Notes under the pieces: generated by a model
Databases searched by the model: none
What the model was told of the DNA's origin: nothing
What the model saw: only the letters and a program-made list of their open reading frames with translations
Program-made: the position numbers and the translations under genes
Assembly: GCA_029207755.1 (NCBI GenBank)
Contig: JARCOQ010000011.1
Coordinates: forward strand, 26,353,712-26,417,711
Source: Chamaea fasciata
Taxonomy: Eukaryota; Chordata; Aves; Passeriformes; Sylviidae
Reading direction: 5' to 3'
DNA length: 64,000 bases
Part shown: in pieces, positions 37,201 to 51,158 of the stretch
Layout: each line of letters begins with the position of its first letter
Position numbering within the stretch: the stretch's first letter is position 1

Positions 37201-39867
37201 AGAAAAAAAATGATTAAGCTTTTTGCCTGCAGGAGGAAGAAGCTTAAACAACAAATTCATCTTCACATCTGACCTCATGAAACTTGACAGAGAAGATTTT
37301 AAAAATAGAAGTAGACTTAAAAACCCAAGTTTTACTCCCAATTACACTAGTTTAAAGTCACAGTCACTCCACTTAGAATAGAGCAAATGGAAAAGGCTCT
37401 ACAAGTCAGCAGAATGACTGGAGTTTGTACCATCAGGGATGAATCTGAATCTGAAAGAGGACACTTGGACCTCTAAAGTTGAAAATCATGTGCCTGAGTA
37501 TTTTAATGGATCAAAGAGGGCACGTCAGACTCTGTACCCACTCATTTCATAAATCTGGTAAGATGGCCTGAAATCTCAGACCAGTCAGACCCCCTGGCAG
37601 GCTGGACCACACAGGTTCCTTGATTTACAGTTAATGTTTTTGCCTGTGTTACCACTGGAATTTCATTTCAATGTACCTGTTCCTTCCTGAAGTGTCCCTG
37701 AGGGCAGCATCTTTAGGACAGGTCACTGTTTTGTTAAATAGCACAAAATGCAAGAGTATTTCATCTCCCAGCTGGGTATCCATGCTCCCAGCAGCATCTG
37801 ACCCTTGCCAAGCCTTTCCTCATAAAAGAGAACAAAATCTTCCTCATGTTCTGTTGCAGCCCTGGCAACGTTTGTTGTGGAACAATTATAAGAGGAAATG
37901 CTACCCCACTCCAGGTAAGGTAAAGCAGATCCTTCAAACGAATTTAAATTTTTCCATGTGCTTAAGTGTCCTCAGGACATAGCATTATTCAAATAAGCGT
38001 CTACTTATTCTTAAGTCTAATAAATGCCTTTATTCGTAAATTAAGCAAACTAAAGCAATTTGTCAGAATTGATCTTGATTCCATTTGGTAAAATTTTCAG
38101 CTTCTTTGCAGTTCTCAGGGTGATTGAGGGCCTTTATCAACATGTGAAACTGAAACGCACGGAGGGTGCTAACACAACGAAACCTTTGGAATTCTTCTAT
38201 TTGTTTTTAAGTAACAGAGATGGAAACGCTTAATAGTGAAAGTAGCTGAAATCAGCATTTCATACATCAATGAACCTGCACACAAATGCAAGCAAAAGAC
38301 AATTGTACTTTAGAAAAGAAACAGACTTTAAGGCAGCAGGCAGGGGGTTGTTCACCGAGGGGTTTGGTGAGACTTCACTTTGGTTTTGGCTTTTTAGATT
38401 TCAGAGTAGCCCACCAAATGTTATGATTATGAGTGGGAGCTGCAGACTCCTTGAGCTGTGTGTTTCCCCTACATATCAATCTAGAAAACTGTGCTAAATA
38501 ACCTAGAGCTGTTTGCACATCTCCAGTGCTCAGCAGCCTTAAAATGTCTCATTTTTTGCTCTCTGATTGTGCTTTAGACAATAGCATAAATCAGAAATAC
38601 ATTAGCTCAAGGCATGTGGTGCTGTTTTCTTATATCACAGTTCTTAAAAAGAACATGAGCTGTATTTTCTTATAGGAATAAACATTTTAATCAATTTAAT
38701 AGTTTTAAAGATAAATTCAGCCTGCCGACTACTCCAAGTACCACACAGACACAACAAAAATACTGTGTTTCTGTTCCATTTAGATTCTTCTGCCCTGCCA
38801 GTCATGATTTCCTCTACACATAATGACCCTAAAGGAAGAGAAGGGCAGTGGCTCCCAGTACTAACACAGTCATTTAGCAATTCCTAAAGAATGTGGGATA
38901 AGAGAGCAACACACTGATTTTGCCACAGCAGGAAATAGCCAGCAGGACTCACTCTTGGAGAGAAAGCAGTTTCTCTGAAGCCTTGAGCCTTAGATTGGAG
39001 TGCTGTATGTCTTCCTGCATGACTGCCCCTTTGTACAGATCCTAAACTTACCCTGAATTCTGCTTTGTTTTAAGCAGGAGAGATAAATAAATTGCACAAA
39101 GTTAGGCTGTTTGTTTCTCTGTGTGGTAACTCGTTCTGCACAGATTTCTCTTCTGGTGGCATTGAAATTCCTGCAGAAGATTCCTAATTTCTTCCAAGGA
39201 CACTGTGGGACTGACACTGTTCCAGTGACACCTTCCCTTGTTTCTTTTCTCTTTCTTTCCCATTCAAATGAAGTGTAACACTGATATTATTATCCAGCTT
39301 GAATGAAATTCCTGATAAAACTCTATTGGGTTTGCCTGAATAAAACATTTCTGTAACATTGTCTAGTTAAACTTTATTACCTCATGATTATTTTCTCCAG
39401 CCTAAAGCCCTTCTTGTGGTATTCTTTTCATCAATGCCTGGGAATGTCTTGGTGAACCAGGGCTGTAATACCTGAGCAAATGTGTGTTTTCATTCCAGTT
39501 AATTCATATTTTATCCACTTCAGAATATTCCTATTGTGCTCTCTTTCTTCCTGATAAAAATATTTCACTGACTAACTAAAATGAGTTAATTTGTGCTATT
39601 TTTTCACACTGGGATTTTAGACCAAAGCTGTGTTTGCTTAGAATTGAAGACATTATGCTTCCTAAAAAATTTACCCTTTAAATTGATACATTTTCTTACT
39701 TGGACCTGTTTAGCTATATATTTACTTTATCGCTTTATTAAAAAAAGACTCCGAATCAAGCAAATGCCTGTGCTGATAACCCCAGACCAGAGATGCATGA
39801 TGGTTCAAATTCAAGTCTTTTCTATTGCATTTGAGACATAGAGGAAATCAGTTCTACAAGTCAGTAT

Positions 39868-39925
39868 TAAATTTTATATATATATATATATATAAATTTA
39901 TATATATATAAATTTATATATAAAC
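39868..39925 (+). repeat. (TA)n microsatellite with palindromic AT arms
   Basis: A (TA)n run is flanked by repeated AAATTTATATA blocks. The whole stretch is A/T only and largely self-complementary, so it could extrude a cruciform. Confidence 0.9.
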
Positions 39926-41082
39926 CCAGCACCAAGCACATAATTAATTGATTTGGTTTTAAAAAAAAAAAAAGAAAGGAAGAAATTGTTATTGATTCCC
40001 TCTTCCATATTGCATCTTTTGAATGAGTAGAACCCTGCTATAAAGATGGGAATATATCAATCACCATGTCTGGCTGTATTTCCCAATTGCTGTTAAGAAC
40101 AAAAACTATTAATACTAAAACATGGTGCTCAAAGAATAAGGTCAAATTCATTCTGCAGCTATAGTGACAATATAATTAATGAGAGATCTGTATATAGCAA
40201 GAAAGGAGAATATTGACCCATTAATACACATTTAAAATCAAAGACAATTCATCTCCTGGCAATTCTAGCACGTGTTGAATGTTACAAGATTTTTTTTTTT
40301 TCCCTCTAAACGAAGGACAGAAAAGCCATTTAAAAAATAAAAGTGGTTGAATCTATCAATGATACTTGAAAGTCTGAAACTTGAGCAGCATCATATATCA
40401 AAGCAGAACAGGAAGAGCACAGAGGGATAATATCTGGAGGAGCTGGAAGGCTGCAAAGATCTGTTCAGGATTTTAGCTTGGCTAAGTGCTTTATCTTATG
40501 CAGTAAGGATTATTTTTCCAATGTATGTACGGGGAAAGTAAGCATTAATACAACGCCCAGAGCTGTTCAGGAGAACTCAGGAGAAAAACCCTCCAAGATC
40601 TACAGTCCACTGTTGCATTCAGTAGAAAACTGCTTTTCTGCATGAGCCAGGATGGCCTGTGGAAGGTAAAGAAGCTCTTTAAACCAGCAGGAAGGTGCCT
40701 GCTGTGCTCTGCCCTCAAAGCCAGAGCCCCCAGGTAACCACGGAGTTACTGAGACACTCCGCAGAGCCTGAGGAAAAGAGCAAAGCAAAGTGTTGCCCAC
40801 AACAATCCTAGTCCACTGTGGGAATGCTCACAGTTTTTGTTGGTGTGGTTCTTCCACAGGGGAACTATTGCATTTTTGCTGAGTTGAGGTTCCTCTGCCA
40901 TGCTCGCCATGGTTGTATTTCTCTGTCTTGCAGGTGAAACTGTGAACTCTTACAATTGCTTTACTGTTTTGCTTGGCATGAATATTTGGGGTTTACATTT
41001 TTTATCCTAGTTGACTTGGAGCTCTTGCTACAAGTGGTAAGGAAATCCTTTTCTGCACAGTTTATGAATTATCTTCATTAAT

Positions 41083-41160
41083 CATAGAACCCAGTCATTT
41101 CACATCCAGTCGTTTCTTGAACACTTCCAGGGGTGGTGGCTCCACCACCTCCCTGTGTTA
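41083..41160 (-). mobile_element. CR1 LINE 3' fragment (short, diverged)
   Basis: The plus strand shows ATCATAGAA, then CGTTTCTTGAACACTTCCAG and GGTGGTGGCTCCACCACCTC. These match the reverse complement of the CR1 3' UTR (CTTGAACACTCCCAGGGATGG-type block). The rest of the element is lost. Confidence 0.75.
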
Positions 41161-44060
41161 TGAAGGTATCATATTTTTCAAATTTTCTCCCAAAAGGTAA
41201 TAGACTCATATCCATACTGTGGCTGTGGCAAATAAAATAGAGCAATGTCTCCTGTGCCTGCCTCAGAGTTTTTATCATATTGTTCCCTGTGGTAAGTTCA
41301 ATAACTCTAACAAAACCTCTGTCTGTTTTTAAGAATTCTTCTGTGCAATCTCTAACTCAAATAAATAAGTAAAAGATCTCCCATGTTGCACCAGCAAAAG
41401 AATATCACATAACTAAAATACTTGTATTCTGCTAAAGCTATATTGCCACTGTTAGGGGAAGAATGTTTGTAATCTTCTGACGTTGTTTATTGAAATTATT
41501 TAGGAAATATATCAATGTTTTTATTGTAAAGACATCAGTCTTAAAGGTCTCTAAATTTCGTATTTTCAAGAACTCTTCAATCACCTGCAGGGGATCCAGT
41601 TGATAACAAATAAGGCATTTTTGTATTTCTTAAACCATGCTGTGAGTATATGCAGGTGGGAACTTTTTGCAATCCATAATCACAATATAAGTAGGAACAC
41701 TGGGAATTTGTTTTGGTCTATCTCAGTTAAAATGAAAGGGGAAATAATTAGCTTGGATTAATTTCTTCATCGTTGTGGATAAGTAATCAAAAATTATAAT
41801 TTTCTCTGTGCTTAATTTCTTATTGAAATTTCTTTGTCACATTAAATATTTTCTGACCTCACAAGGACTGAGGTGTCAATGAATGTAAGTGGGGGAAAAA
41901 ACATCAGCTGACTTGGGTTAAGTCATCCAAATTCCAGGGAAGAACTGGCTGATGACGCTTTATTGGAGTTGCTTTTCATGACAAATATGTACATTTAGTT
42001 AGTTTAAAGTTTTGAAGTTTTCCATAACTTTTTCCCGTGTAAGTCATTAAAATGTATAAATGCAAGGTGGTGTTTGTTTATTGGTTGGTGCTTTAACTGT
42101 AATATTAATGTAGTATTAAATTTAATGTAAAATTAAAAGTTAGAAACCAGTTTCTCTACTAGGTATCAGAGAAATCAGAACATTAAGGTGAGAGAACAAT
42201 TAAAAGAAAAAGGCTTTGTTTGGTTTGGGGTTTTTTTGTTGTTGTTGTTTCTGATTTTTTTCATGCAATGTATCTAGCCAGCATAGTTTGCTCTCTGGGT
42301 TGATCATTACAGAAAAATAGATAAGTACTGCAAAAGTTATATATTTATATATAAAATACGATTTGTTTTATGGAAAATCTATAAAATGCTACAGCTCTGT
42401 CTGAAATGAACCCAGATTGATAACATTCTGAGTGCACTCTCTCTACTTAAAGTACGTATAAATTCAAAGTTAAATTGCTGTAGTTTTTTCTTTTTTAGTT
42501 TTGACCAGCCTGCAATTAATAGCAAAATGCAGAGAAAATGTGAATTCCCATTAGACAAAACGCAATGCTCTTTCCAGGTTTGGTGCAGTCAGTGTAGTGA
42601 TGATGAAACATATTTGCCATGTATCCTTAAAAATTATCACTCCTTGCTTTCCGTCTTTCTACTGGAACAGTGGCCTTGAAATGGATTCATTCTGTTCCCA
42701 TGCATTAAATCTATTTTTATCAAGTTTATTATATAGTGCTGACATTTCTGTTGTTGGCAAAATACTTGTGTGACATTTTAAAGCCACGTTTTTTTCCAAA
42801 TTGAATAATGACCTGTAAAATCTGCACAAAAATTCCAGATCCTTTCAATATTTGTAGTATTTCTAGGAAGAAGCAAAGTTGAAAGCTTTCAAAACATGGC
42901 TTCAATCTGGATTTCTCCTCCAGAAGTCTGGCTGAATTAATTATTAAGTGGTCTTTGCCCAGTAAATTGGGAAGAAATGGTGAGTTCTTGATATAAAGCT
43001 GTTAGAAAGATCTGCTTAGTGCCACGGCCCGGTTAGGTGGCTGATGTCAGGATGGTGTAGACCAAAGCATCATCGGTATGCCTCTCTCCAGGCATAATCT
43101 GAGTAAAAAAAAAGAGAATTTGAACTCTGCAAAGTAAATGGAAATCAAGAATCTAAATAGTTTCACTGGCTGTGAAAGTTCGTGACTAAACAAACAGAAG
43201 ATCTCAGTTTTCTAAAGGGGTCAAGATGATCTCAGATTAAAAATATTATTTAGTTGCATGCATGAATACATAATTTTATGTTGTGTGAGGGAAGATGGGT
43301 AAAGCAATATCTGTGTGAGAAACTAAGTCCAGTAATTAGCTTTCTTTCCATTTGGCAACAAATAGCTGTGCAGTAATATCAGAAGAACATTACTGAAACT
43401 AATTTTCAGTAATGTGACTCCTTGATATTACAAATGCATGAAACCCATTAGACAAAGTTAATTGAATTTTAAAAGGCCACTTACAGCTCACACATCAGGT
43501 AGTTTTCTGTACCACATGATCAGAAATATTTCTTTGTGAGTGAAAAGCAGAACAAAAACAGAGCAACAAAACCAAAACAAACCCCCCATGCCCTAGACTG
43601 ATTATATTTTACTCCCAAATATCCTGCTCTCCATGTGCTGGCACTTCTTGTTGGACAAGTCTGTTCTTGACCCCAGGTACACAATGAAGTGGCATATCAT
43701 AAGAGTGTAGGAGAAAAGGGTTCCCATGTCAAAGAAGCAGATCTGAGGATAAAAAACCCCAAAATCTCATCGTCTGTGCAGTGTCAAGAAGAAATTAGAG
43801 AGCGATGAAACAAAACCTGATGAGAGAAAGTCAAACTGTAACCTCACCCTGCAGACAGATGTGAAGACAGTCAATATTCTACACTGGAACAATTGGCTGG
43901 TGAGGATCAGGAACAGCCTTGGAGCTGCTGTTCTGCACAGGAGAAGAATTTAGGAGATATTTGTGCAGAACAGGGGTTTACAGAAGAGCCACCCGCTTGC
44001 ACAGTGGGAGGGAATATTGAAAAGCTGGTCTGAGCTGTTGCTGCTCACCTGGCCAGTGGG
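41161..44060. other. Intergenic, no gene seen
   Basis: AT-rich sequence with a short (TTG)n run near 42236-42250. No domain-bearing open frame, RNA gene or further transposon was recognised. Confidence 0.6.
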
Positions 44061-44160
44061 AGAACCACAAAGCCTTAAAATACTCTGAGTTGGAGGGGTG
44101 CACAAGGATCATCAAAGTCCAACTCCTGGCCTGTGGAAAACTCCAAGAGTCTGCCCCTGT
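44061..44160 (-). mobile_element. CR1 LINE 3' fragment (diverged)
   Basis: The plus strand runs AGAACCACAA, then TACTCTGAGTTGGAGGGGTG, CACAAGGATCATCAAAGTCC and AACTCCTGGCCTG. This is the reverse complement of the 3' end of a CR1 subfamily like the copy at 46469. The open frame at 44098-44328 overlaps it and is not a gene. Confidence 0.82.
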
Positions 44161-46468
44161 GAGAAGAGGGGAACCCTTCCTTTTGCCCTGGGGAAAGGCC
44201 AGCTCCTGACTGGTGCCTTTATTATCAATTCTTCCCCGGGATCTTGGCTCAGCTGTCAGTCTTGCCAGTGCCCTTGGGTTTCAGGAGCTGGGGCAGCATT
44301 GTCACAAACCCACGTAACCACAACTTAACCCCAATAGCTGCTTTTCTCAGGAAATCCTTTGGGAGCCACAAACCAGCAAAAGATGCAATCACTCTTGGGC
44401 TGCAAAGGAGATGAGAAAAATTAATAATCAAAGCTGCATAATGAGCAGAATGGCAGCTTATTTATGGAGGGTGCATTTTCATCTCCAGCGAGTGAGGAAG
44501 AAATGACTTCTGAGAATATAAATGAGGAAAATAAAATACCTCAAGATCTTTGGGAGGAAATTTTGACTTATCAGATAATGAGCTCGCTTTTAGTGATGAG
44601 AATGATAATGATTCCATTACTAATACTGATAACAATAACAATGGCTGTGCGCAAGCTTAGCAACATCAAATGGTTTGCATCTGGTAAAAGAAGAAATTGT
44701 TAATATAAAAATAAGAAAGACATGAAAAGATGCATTTTTTTAAAAGCAGCATAGACACAAAGCCTAACAATGGTAATAAGTTATACAAAAAAAAAAAAAA
44801 TTCGTTGCTGTTATTATTATTTGCAGAAACTAGAATAAAATTGTCAGGTTTAGGAAACTTGAATTCAAGCCCATCCTGGAGACCGAGTGCCATGATAAAT
44901 AGTCAGATGGCCAGAAAGATTATTAGATGGGCCAGGTTTCAACAGGCTCATCACTTGGGGCTGTCTGGAGGGGGGAAAAGAAAGCAAACAAACAAAAGCC
45001 CCAAAACACAGACTAAAGACTCCGTTCTTAGTTTTCTAGTGCTGAGAACTTTCTGCTTCTTGAAGATGATGCAGTGACAGGTACTGCAGCCCAGTCAGAT
45101 TGAAACATGACCTACTTTCCCTTGATAGCAACAGAGCCTTCTCATAGGCACCAATAGGCACTGGAATGAAACCAAAATTATCAAGAAGATTGATAATGAC
45201 TGAAGTAATTGGGTTAGTTGATTATCAAATATGCAACTAAAACTGTTCCATAAATCACGAACTGCCAGATTGAGCCTCAAGGGAAGGTTCTACAGAGTCA
45301 ACATGAGAAGTTATGTTGATACAGAGAATATTATCATCTGCTGACATTTACCTTCCATCCCTTTATCTAAAACCATGCCTCTATTAATCCATAATCTATG
45401 ATAAGTGAAATGTACATCAGAGGACTACAGAAGGTAATAAACCCTGCGTTGTAATTTCCAGCCAAGGTAGTGAAAGCTGCAGTTTTAATGAAGTTCCACT
45501 TGGAACTCTGCAGGGAGGGAGTCAGTGATTCCAGTGGCCTTTAATGACAGGACTTCCTCTGTTGATCAGAGAACCCCACCTCATGCCTTGCTTGTAGTTC
45601 TCACCTGTAGCATTCAGAGAAGAGATGAATTGAGTTAAACACGGGCTAAAAAGAATGTTAATTCCCTGGAATCTTCAGCTGCTGCCCTCTGTCACCATGG
45701 CTGCAAGAGTGCCTTGCACATTATGTGAGGGCTGTGCTACTTATTGAGGGAATTTGGTCCTTAGTGAGCAGCTTCCAGGCAAGTCAGGGCTGGCTGGTGG
45801 AATAACACAAGTACAGGGCAATTTTTGAAAATGAAAAGAGCCCAACCAAACCACAAACCAGGTCAGGTTTTTTTCTAATCTTTCTCCTCATTAGTTCATC
45901 CGGGCAGACTGAAAGCAAATTTAAAAAAAAAAAAAAAGAGACCAAGGCATGACAGAAAAGTGGCATTTTCTGTGCACTGAGTGTTTTCAGCTGCTCTCAA
46001 GACATGCTTTGTGTCAATTGTACTTAATATTATACAGCTGTTCTAAGTGGTAGACTATTAAAAAACTCTCTGATTTCTCTTTGTTGTAGTTCCAAGATTT
46101 CCTGTCCTAAAGGAAATTGGTTTGGATGCAAATGTGGAAAAAGTAGTCTAACAGTTCAAAGGATTTTTTTCCAGAAAAGTAGTCACACTTTCGCAGTAGA
46201 ATTTCCTGTGAGTGGAAATAAAATTCTTCCTTCTTTTAGCTGAAGTATTGGATGGATTCATTGTCAGCCAGTGGGGGAAGGTTAGTTGTTACAGTGAGCT
46301 TGTCTCCCTGGCTCAAAGTGATGGCTGTGTCTCATCCAAGCCTTCCCTTCACAGTCACAGCAGCAGAACACTCTCACTGCATCTCTGCTCTGCGTGTTTT
46401 TGGGGGCGGGTTGGCCTTGAGCTGTGGTCCAATATCCAGCCCTCCCCCTCATCCGCAGGATGAGGTGG
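44161..46468. other. Intergenic, no gene seen
   Basis: AT-rich sequence with a decayed ATA/ATG-rich stretch at about 44580-44645 and A runs at 44787-44800 and 45923-45937. No gene was recognised. Confidence 0.6.
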
Positions 46469-46827
46469 AATCACAGAACCACAGAATATCCCGAGCTGGA
46501 AGGGGCCCACGAGGATCAAGTCTGGCTCTGCAGAGAACAACCCCAGAAATCACTCACAACCCTGTGCCTGAGAGCCTTGTCCCAACACTCCCTGGCCTCC
46601 GTCCGGCTTGGGGCTGTGGTGACCTCCCTGGGGAGCCTGTTCAGTGCCCAGCCACCGTCTGGGTGAAAACCCTTCTCCCAACACCCAGCCTAAACCTCCC
46701 GTGACACAACTTCAGGCCGTTCGCTCAGGCTCTGTCACTGTCACCACGGAGCAGAGATCAGCCTGTCCCTCCTCCTCCTCCCCTCGTGAGGAAGACGCAG
46801 GCCCCAGTGAGGTCTCCCCTCATCACA
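46469..46827 (-). mobile_element. CR1 LINE 3' fragment (well preserved)
   Basis: The plus strand starts AATCACAGAACCACAGAATA, the reverse-complemented CR1 octamer end. It continues with CCGAGCTGGAAGGGGCCCAC, GGCTTGGGGCTGTGGTGACC, TCCCTGGGGAGCCTGTTCAG and CCTAAACCTCCCGTGACACA, ending near GAGGTCTCCCCTCATCAC. This is the best preserved of the CR1 pieces outside the gene and is 5'-truncated. The open frames at 46212-46704 and 46644-46970 are repeat-derived. Confidence 0.94.
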
Positions 46828-49800
46828 GGGAGAGTGAGGTGAAAAATCTGTGCGTCAAGATACAGACAGGGAGATCACCCAAGTGTGATTGTCGCGCACA
46901 AAACAGACTCAGCTTGAGGAAAATTAGTATATTACCAACTAAAACAGAATGGGATCGAGAGAGACAATGACAGAAATTGAAACAACGCCTTCCTCTCAGC
47001 CCTCATTTTGCAGACTCAGTCCCACCTCCCATCCTGCCCGCGGACACAGTGAGTGGGGAATGGGGGCTGAACTCGGACTCACTGCGTGCTCAGCGGGACC
47101 AGAGCTTTGAGAAATACACAGTGACTCCCGCAGTTGTTGTATTTCACACTTTCTTTCCCTTTCTGGGGCTCCTAAATGAGCTCTAATTTTGATCACAGCC
47201 TCTTCAGCTGGGAATGGATCTTTTTTCTAAAGAGCATCTGTGTGGGTTGATTTCCATACACGGGGGCAAATGGCTTTGCCTAATTTGACCTCTAAATGGA
47301 GAAAGAAAGGATTGGCCAACATCTAACAAAGAGACTGTGACTACGTTAAATATATAGGAGAGCTTTTAAAAACTTACACTGATTAATAGCTTGTATAAAT
47401 TTAAGCAAGGCAAATGCAACCATGATTTATCAATATTTAACTGTGTGACGGATAAGCCGTAAGTGATCAATAACAACAGACAATTAGGATACTGAGATAA
47501 TTAAGGCACTGGCAGTGGATGGCTCAAATAGCCTCACGAGAGAACCCTAATGACGATGATGATGGTAATGGGCAGCTGTAGCAAACTGCTCAGCATCCAG
47601 CCACAGCCATGTGAAAGGCACAGTGGTGGTTGTGATGAGCATTCCCAAATCCTTGGGCTGTCCCAGCCCAGCAGGGCCTGCTGTTGGTCCTGGGTGTCCA
47701 CGCTCACCGCTCAGGGCTCCAAACTCACATCACACTGCTCCTGAAGAAGGTATTGCTTCCATGGCCTTGTTTCCTACCAGCGAGGGGTTTTAATGCTGCT
47801 CTGCTTCTGCTGGTCCCACCTTGGTGTTTTTCTGAGTTTTCCTTCACCCCCTCCAGAGTCCATAACCTCTGGCTTTCTCCTCCCTTCTTCCTCAGTTTTC
47901 CAGCCTGACAGCTCACTGTTTGTGCTGAGTCCCTTTCCCAGGACAGAGGTTTTTTTGGTTTCTTTGGAAAATTACTTTCCTGAAACCAACTCCCACATTT
48001 TCCCATTTCAATATTCCGTATTGATATTTGAATCCCATATTCCAAAGGCAACGTTCCTTTCAAACAGTTCCTCTCCCCCTCATTCTGCAGCTGTCCTAAC
48101 GATGCTGTTCCTGCATTATTTTTCTTATGTGCTATTTATTGTGTTAAATCAGCCATTTGTTAGTTCAGCAGTTCTGCTGCAGTTTGTAGATATTCCCGGG
48201 CCTTGAAATTATGCAAAATCAGCTTTTTGGTTAGTTCCTGTCTCACCACAAGTAACGCCAAATGTATTTTCACAGGGTTGGCAAAAACTACGCCAAGGCC
48301 CATCTTGTCTTTAATGATCCCCTCTCTGCTACTCTGGGACAATATTATGTTAAGGCCTATCCAGCTCATTGGTTCCCTTCACCTGAAATAGCAAATTCGG
48401 AGGGAGCCCGTCAGCCTGGCTTGGCTCACTGTTTCCCTTCCCCTGCTATGGAAAAAAAGGCATCAGTGTCGTTTTTAGGATTTCCCCTCACATCGCCTCC
48501 ATCAGGAGAGCACGTAAAGAGAATTCACTGGCAAATTCCTCAATTTAGAGAAATCAATTTAGCCTTATCGATCAATAGAAAATCAGCTGCGTAGCTTGAA
48601 AATTGTTCTTTATCCTTCTGATACCATTTTGGGGGTTTTTTTCCCTGAAAATACATTCGTTTTAGAATACTTTTTCAAACAAATGGCAAAAAATCACCCC
48701 TGTACCTACAGTTGCGCACACATATACTATTGCGTGTTGGCCTGGTACAATGGCATGTTTAGATGGGCAAACAATTGGAATGTACTTTATATTCTAGCTG
48801 GTACAGTTACCTCTTGAGATACTCAGAGGGAAAAAAAGCTGCAAAAAAGCCAGATACCAATTCATCTGTAACTGATGACTTTGAGAACTTTGCAATTTTT
48901 GTAAAGGATGTTGCCATTGTTGGACACAGGACATACATGTAAATTTACTGCTCATATGGTCTTGTCATTCTTGCCAATGAAATGGCAAGCTTAGTATTAA
49001 AAACAATACGCTATTGGTTTTGAGATACATTTTTATTAAATAAACACACAGTCAAGGTGGCCAAAGTAACTGTAATTTTAAGCAGAATCTAATTTTTGTT
49101 TGTGTTTAAAAGCCCTTGGAATACTTTATGACCATCCAGTGGAGAGTTTTTCAGAACAGGGCCCAGGGGAAGAATGGCACATCCTTTCTTGCTGTGCACT
49201 TTACTATTCTTGTAATGAACCTGTTCTACCAAACTCACGAGTACCAAAATGATTTCTATACTTATCACAGAAATGGCAATAAACTAGCTCATATTTTGCA
49301 GTTTGAGATAGTTAACTTGCTCAGAATACATTTTGTTATGAGGAAAGCATAGCCTGGACAATTTATGGATTAATAACAACTGAAAAAAGTTGGTTGTGGT
49401 TTCAGTGAAGAATGTGTCAGTCCTACTAAGGACTAGCACGCTTTTACTATGAGGTGGGAAATAAGATATTTGTGGAGAAACTGTATATGTGCACCAAATA
49501 TTAAATTTTGAATAATTGCTTTATTTTAACATTTTAACAGGCCTATTTTAACATTAAGCATAAACTAGGGCAGGTTGTTTCAAGAAATTTATTGTCTACA
49601 TTGAAAGATACTGGACAATCTAAATCTCGCTTATATGGCTTAGTGATATCCTGCTTCATTTTAGATACCATTTTAAACACCCAGTGAGTCATTTGTAATG
49701 AATAAGTATGTGGGGAGTAAAACCATTCCTGACTGGTACCTTGGGAGCATGCCATGGGTTTTGCCACTGCAGATGTCATCCTGCTCTGTTCTGTAGTGAA

Positions 49801-50461
49801 ATCTCTGATTAAGTTCCCTACCAAAGACTGGATCAGAAAATCAAAATCACATCATGCCTACAGTATCCATCTTACTGAAAACGCTGCAGGATTAAAATGA
49901 TCAGATTATAAAACACCCAGGTCCTGTGTGGGCTTGTGGGTGATACTTCTTTATCAGCAGCAGGAAAAGTCACCAGCTTTAGCAGCAGGATACCTGCGGC
50001 ACTTGCATACACCGCTCAGGTCTGTCTTCCAAAACTGTGCCATGGAAACAGCTCCAAGAGAAACAAAATCAGGTGTTTATGTGCCACTGGGTGAAGGGCA
50101 GATGTCCTTGGACCTGCTGAGTCGTGTCTCGTAAGGATGGATTGCTGGGGTTTCTTTCTGACAGAAAGACGCTGCAGCCCAAAATGACACCAGATGCTTT
50201 GGGGGTGTTCTCCCTGGGCCAAGCTGGTATCAGGGATCTGCTGGGGGTTTTGCCTGCAAAGGGCTGCCGTGCAGCCCCACAGTTTCTGAGAGAAACTGGA
50301 GAATTACTGCTAATTAGAATTAATACAGTTCACAGACGCAGCCTATTTTTTCCTAAAAGTGTTTTGAAGGATTTGTTGTTCTTGCATCCCTCGGTGAAAT
50401 GCGTTTGGCAGAAAGACATTTGACCCTGCAGGTATACACATCTGTAATTTGTGTGTGCCCC

Positions 50462-50508
50462 TATATTTTTATATATATGCATTCTATATATATAAATATT
50501 TATATGTA
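50462..50508 (+). repeat. AT-rich (TA)n-like microsatellite
   Basis: Interrupted TATATA blocks alternate with TTTTTA, GCATTC and AAATATTT. The stretch is imperfect and AT-only except for a few bases. Confidence 0.75.
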
Positions 50509-51134
50509 AACATGCACATCAAATGCTTTATTTTATTTTTTTTTAATTTGTTTTCATGAGTAAGACAGACCTTGAAAAAGCCTGTGAAACCTTTTGAAGT
50601 GTTTTTAGGAAGTTTCCAACTAATTTATTACAGATTCTTTAATAAATTTACATTTTAACATCCCATTAAAGACTAATTATTTGGAAACAACCAAAGAAAC
50701 AAACCCAGAATTAAAAACAGGGAACATTTATAGCTCTGATATAAAATGTTTGCTATTTTTATATAGTTATTTACAACTGTGTTGTGGCTGAATTAATGAG
50801 TTAATTTATTACCTGTATATGAGTGTTTATTGTTGGTGTCATTATCATGTAACTGTAATTTTAATTAATTCCTTGACAGCGTGTCTGTGATTTCTGTGTG
50901 GAACATTAAATGTCAAATTGGTTTTCTTTGTTGCCTCATTTGTAAGTATTAAAGTATTTATGTACAGAACAAAGAAATTAGTAACAATTACTGTAAGAGA
51001 TCTATTGCTAAATGAAAGCAGACTGCAAAAACCCACCCTGTTGGAGTTTAGAGGACTTTGGATTGTTTACAGGTTAGATTGAGCACAGAACATGTTCAAA
51101 TGCAAAAAACCCAGTAATCCATGTATCACTGCTG

Positions 51135-51158
51135 CGTGTGTGTCTGTGTGTGTGTGTC
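51135..51158 (+). repeat. (TG)n microsatellite
   Basis: A TG dinucleotide run interrupted once by TC (GTGTGTGTCTGTGTGTGTG). Confidence 0.9.

Larger units (their letters stand above)
27686..41082. other. Gene-poor intergenic region
   Basis: About 13.4 kb of mainly AT-rich sequence with no recognisable exon. It contains a pyrimidine-rich tract (28612-28872), a T19 run (31642-31660), two short tandem duplications (33689-33754 and 34134-34215) and a TA palindrome (39868-39925), listed separately. The open frames of up to about 150 codons (for example 28518-28964 and 30401-30823) have low-complexity or random composition. Confidence 0.6.

Noticed and set aside
46212..46970. Open frames of 108-150 codons
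   Set aside because: They overlap a CR1 3' UTR fragment and are repeat-derived.
48262..48594. 110-codon open frame, considered as a retro-pseudogene
   Set aside because: No family recognised, no poly(A) tail and no target duplication seen.
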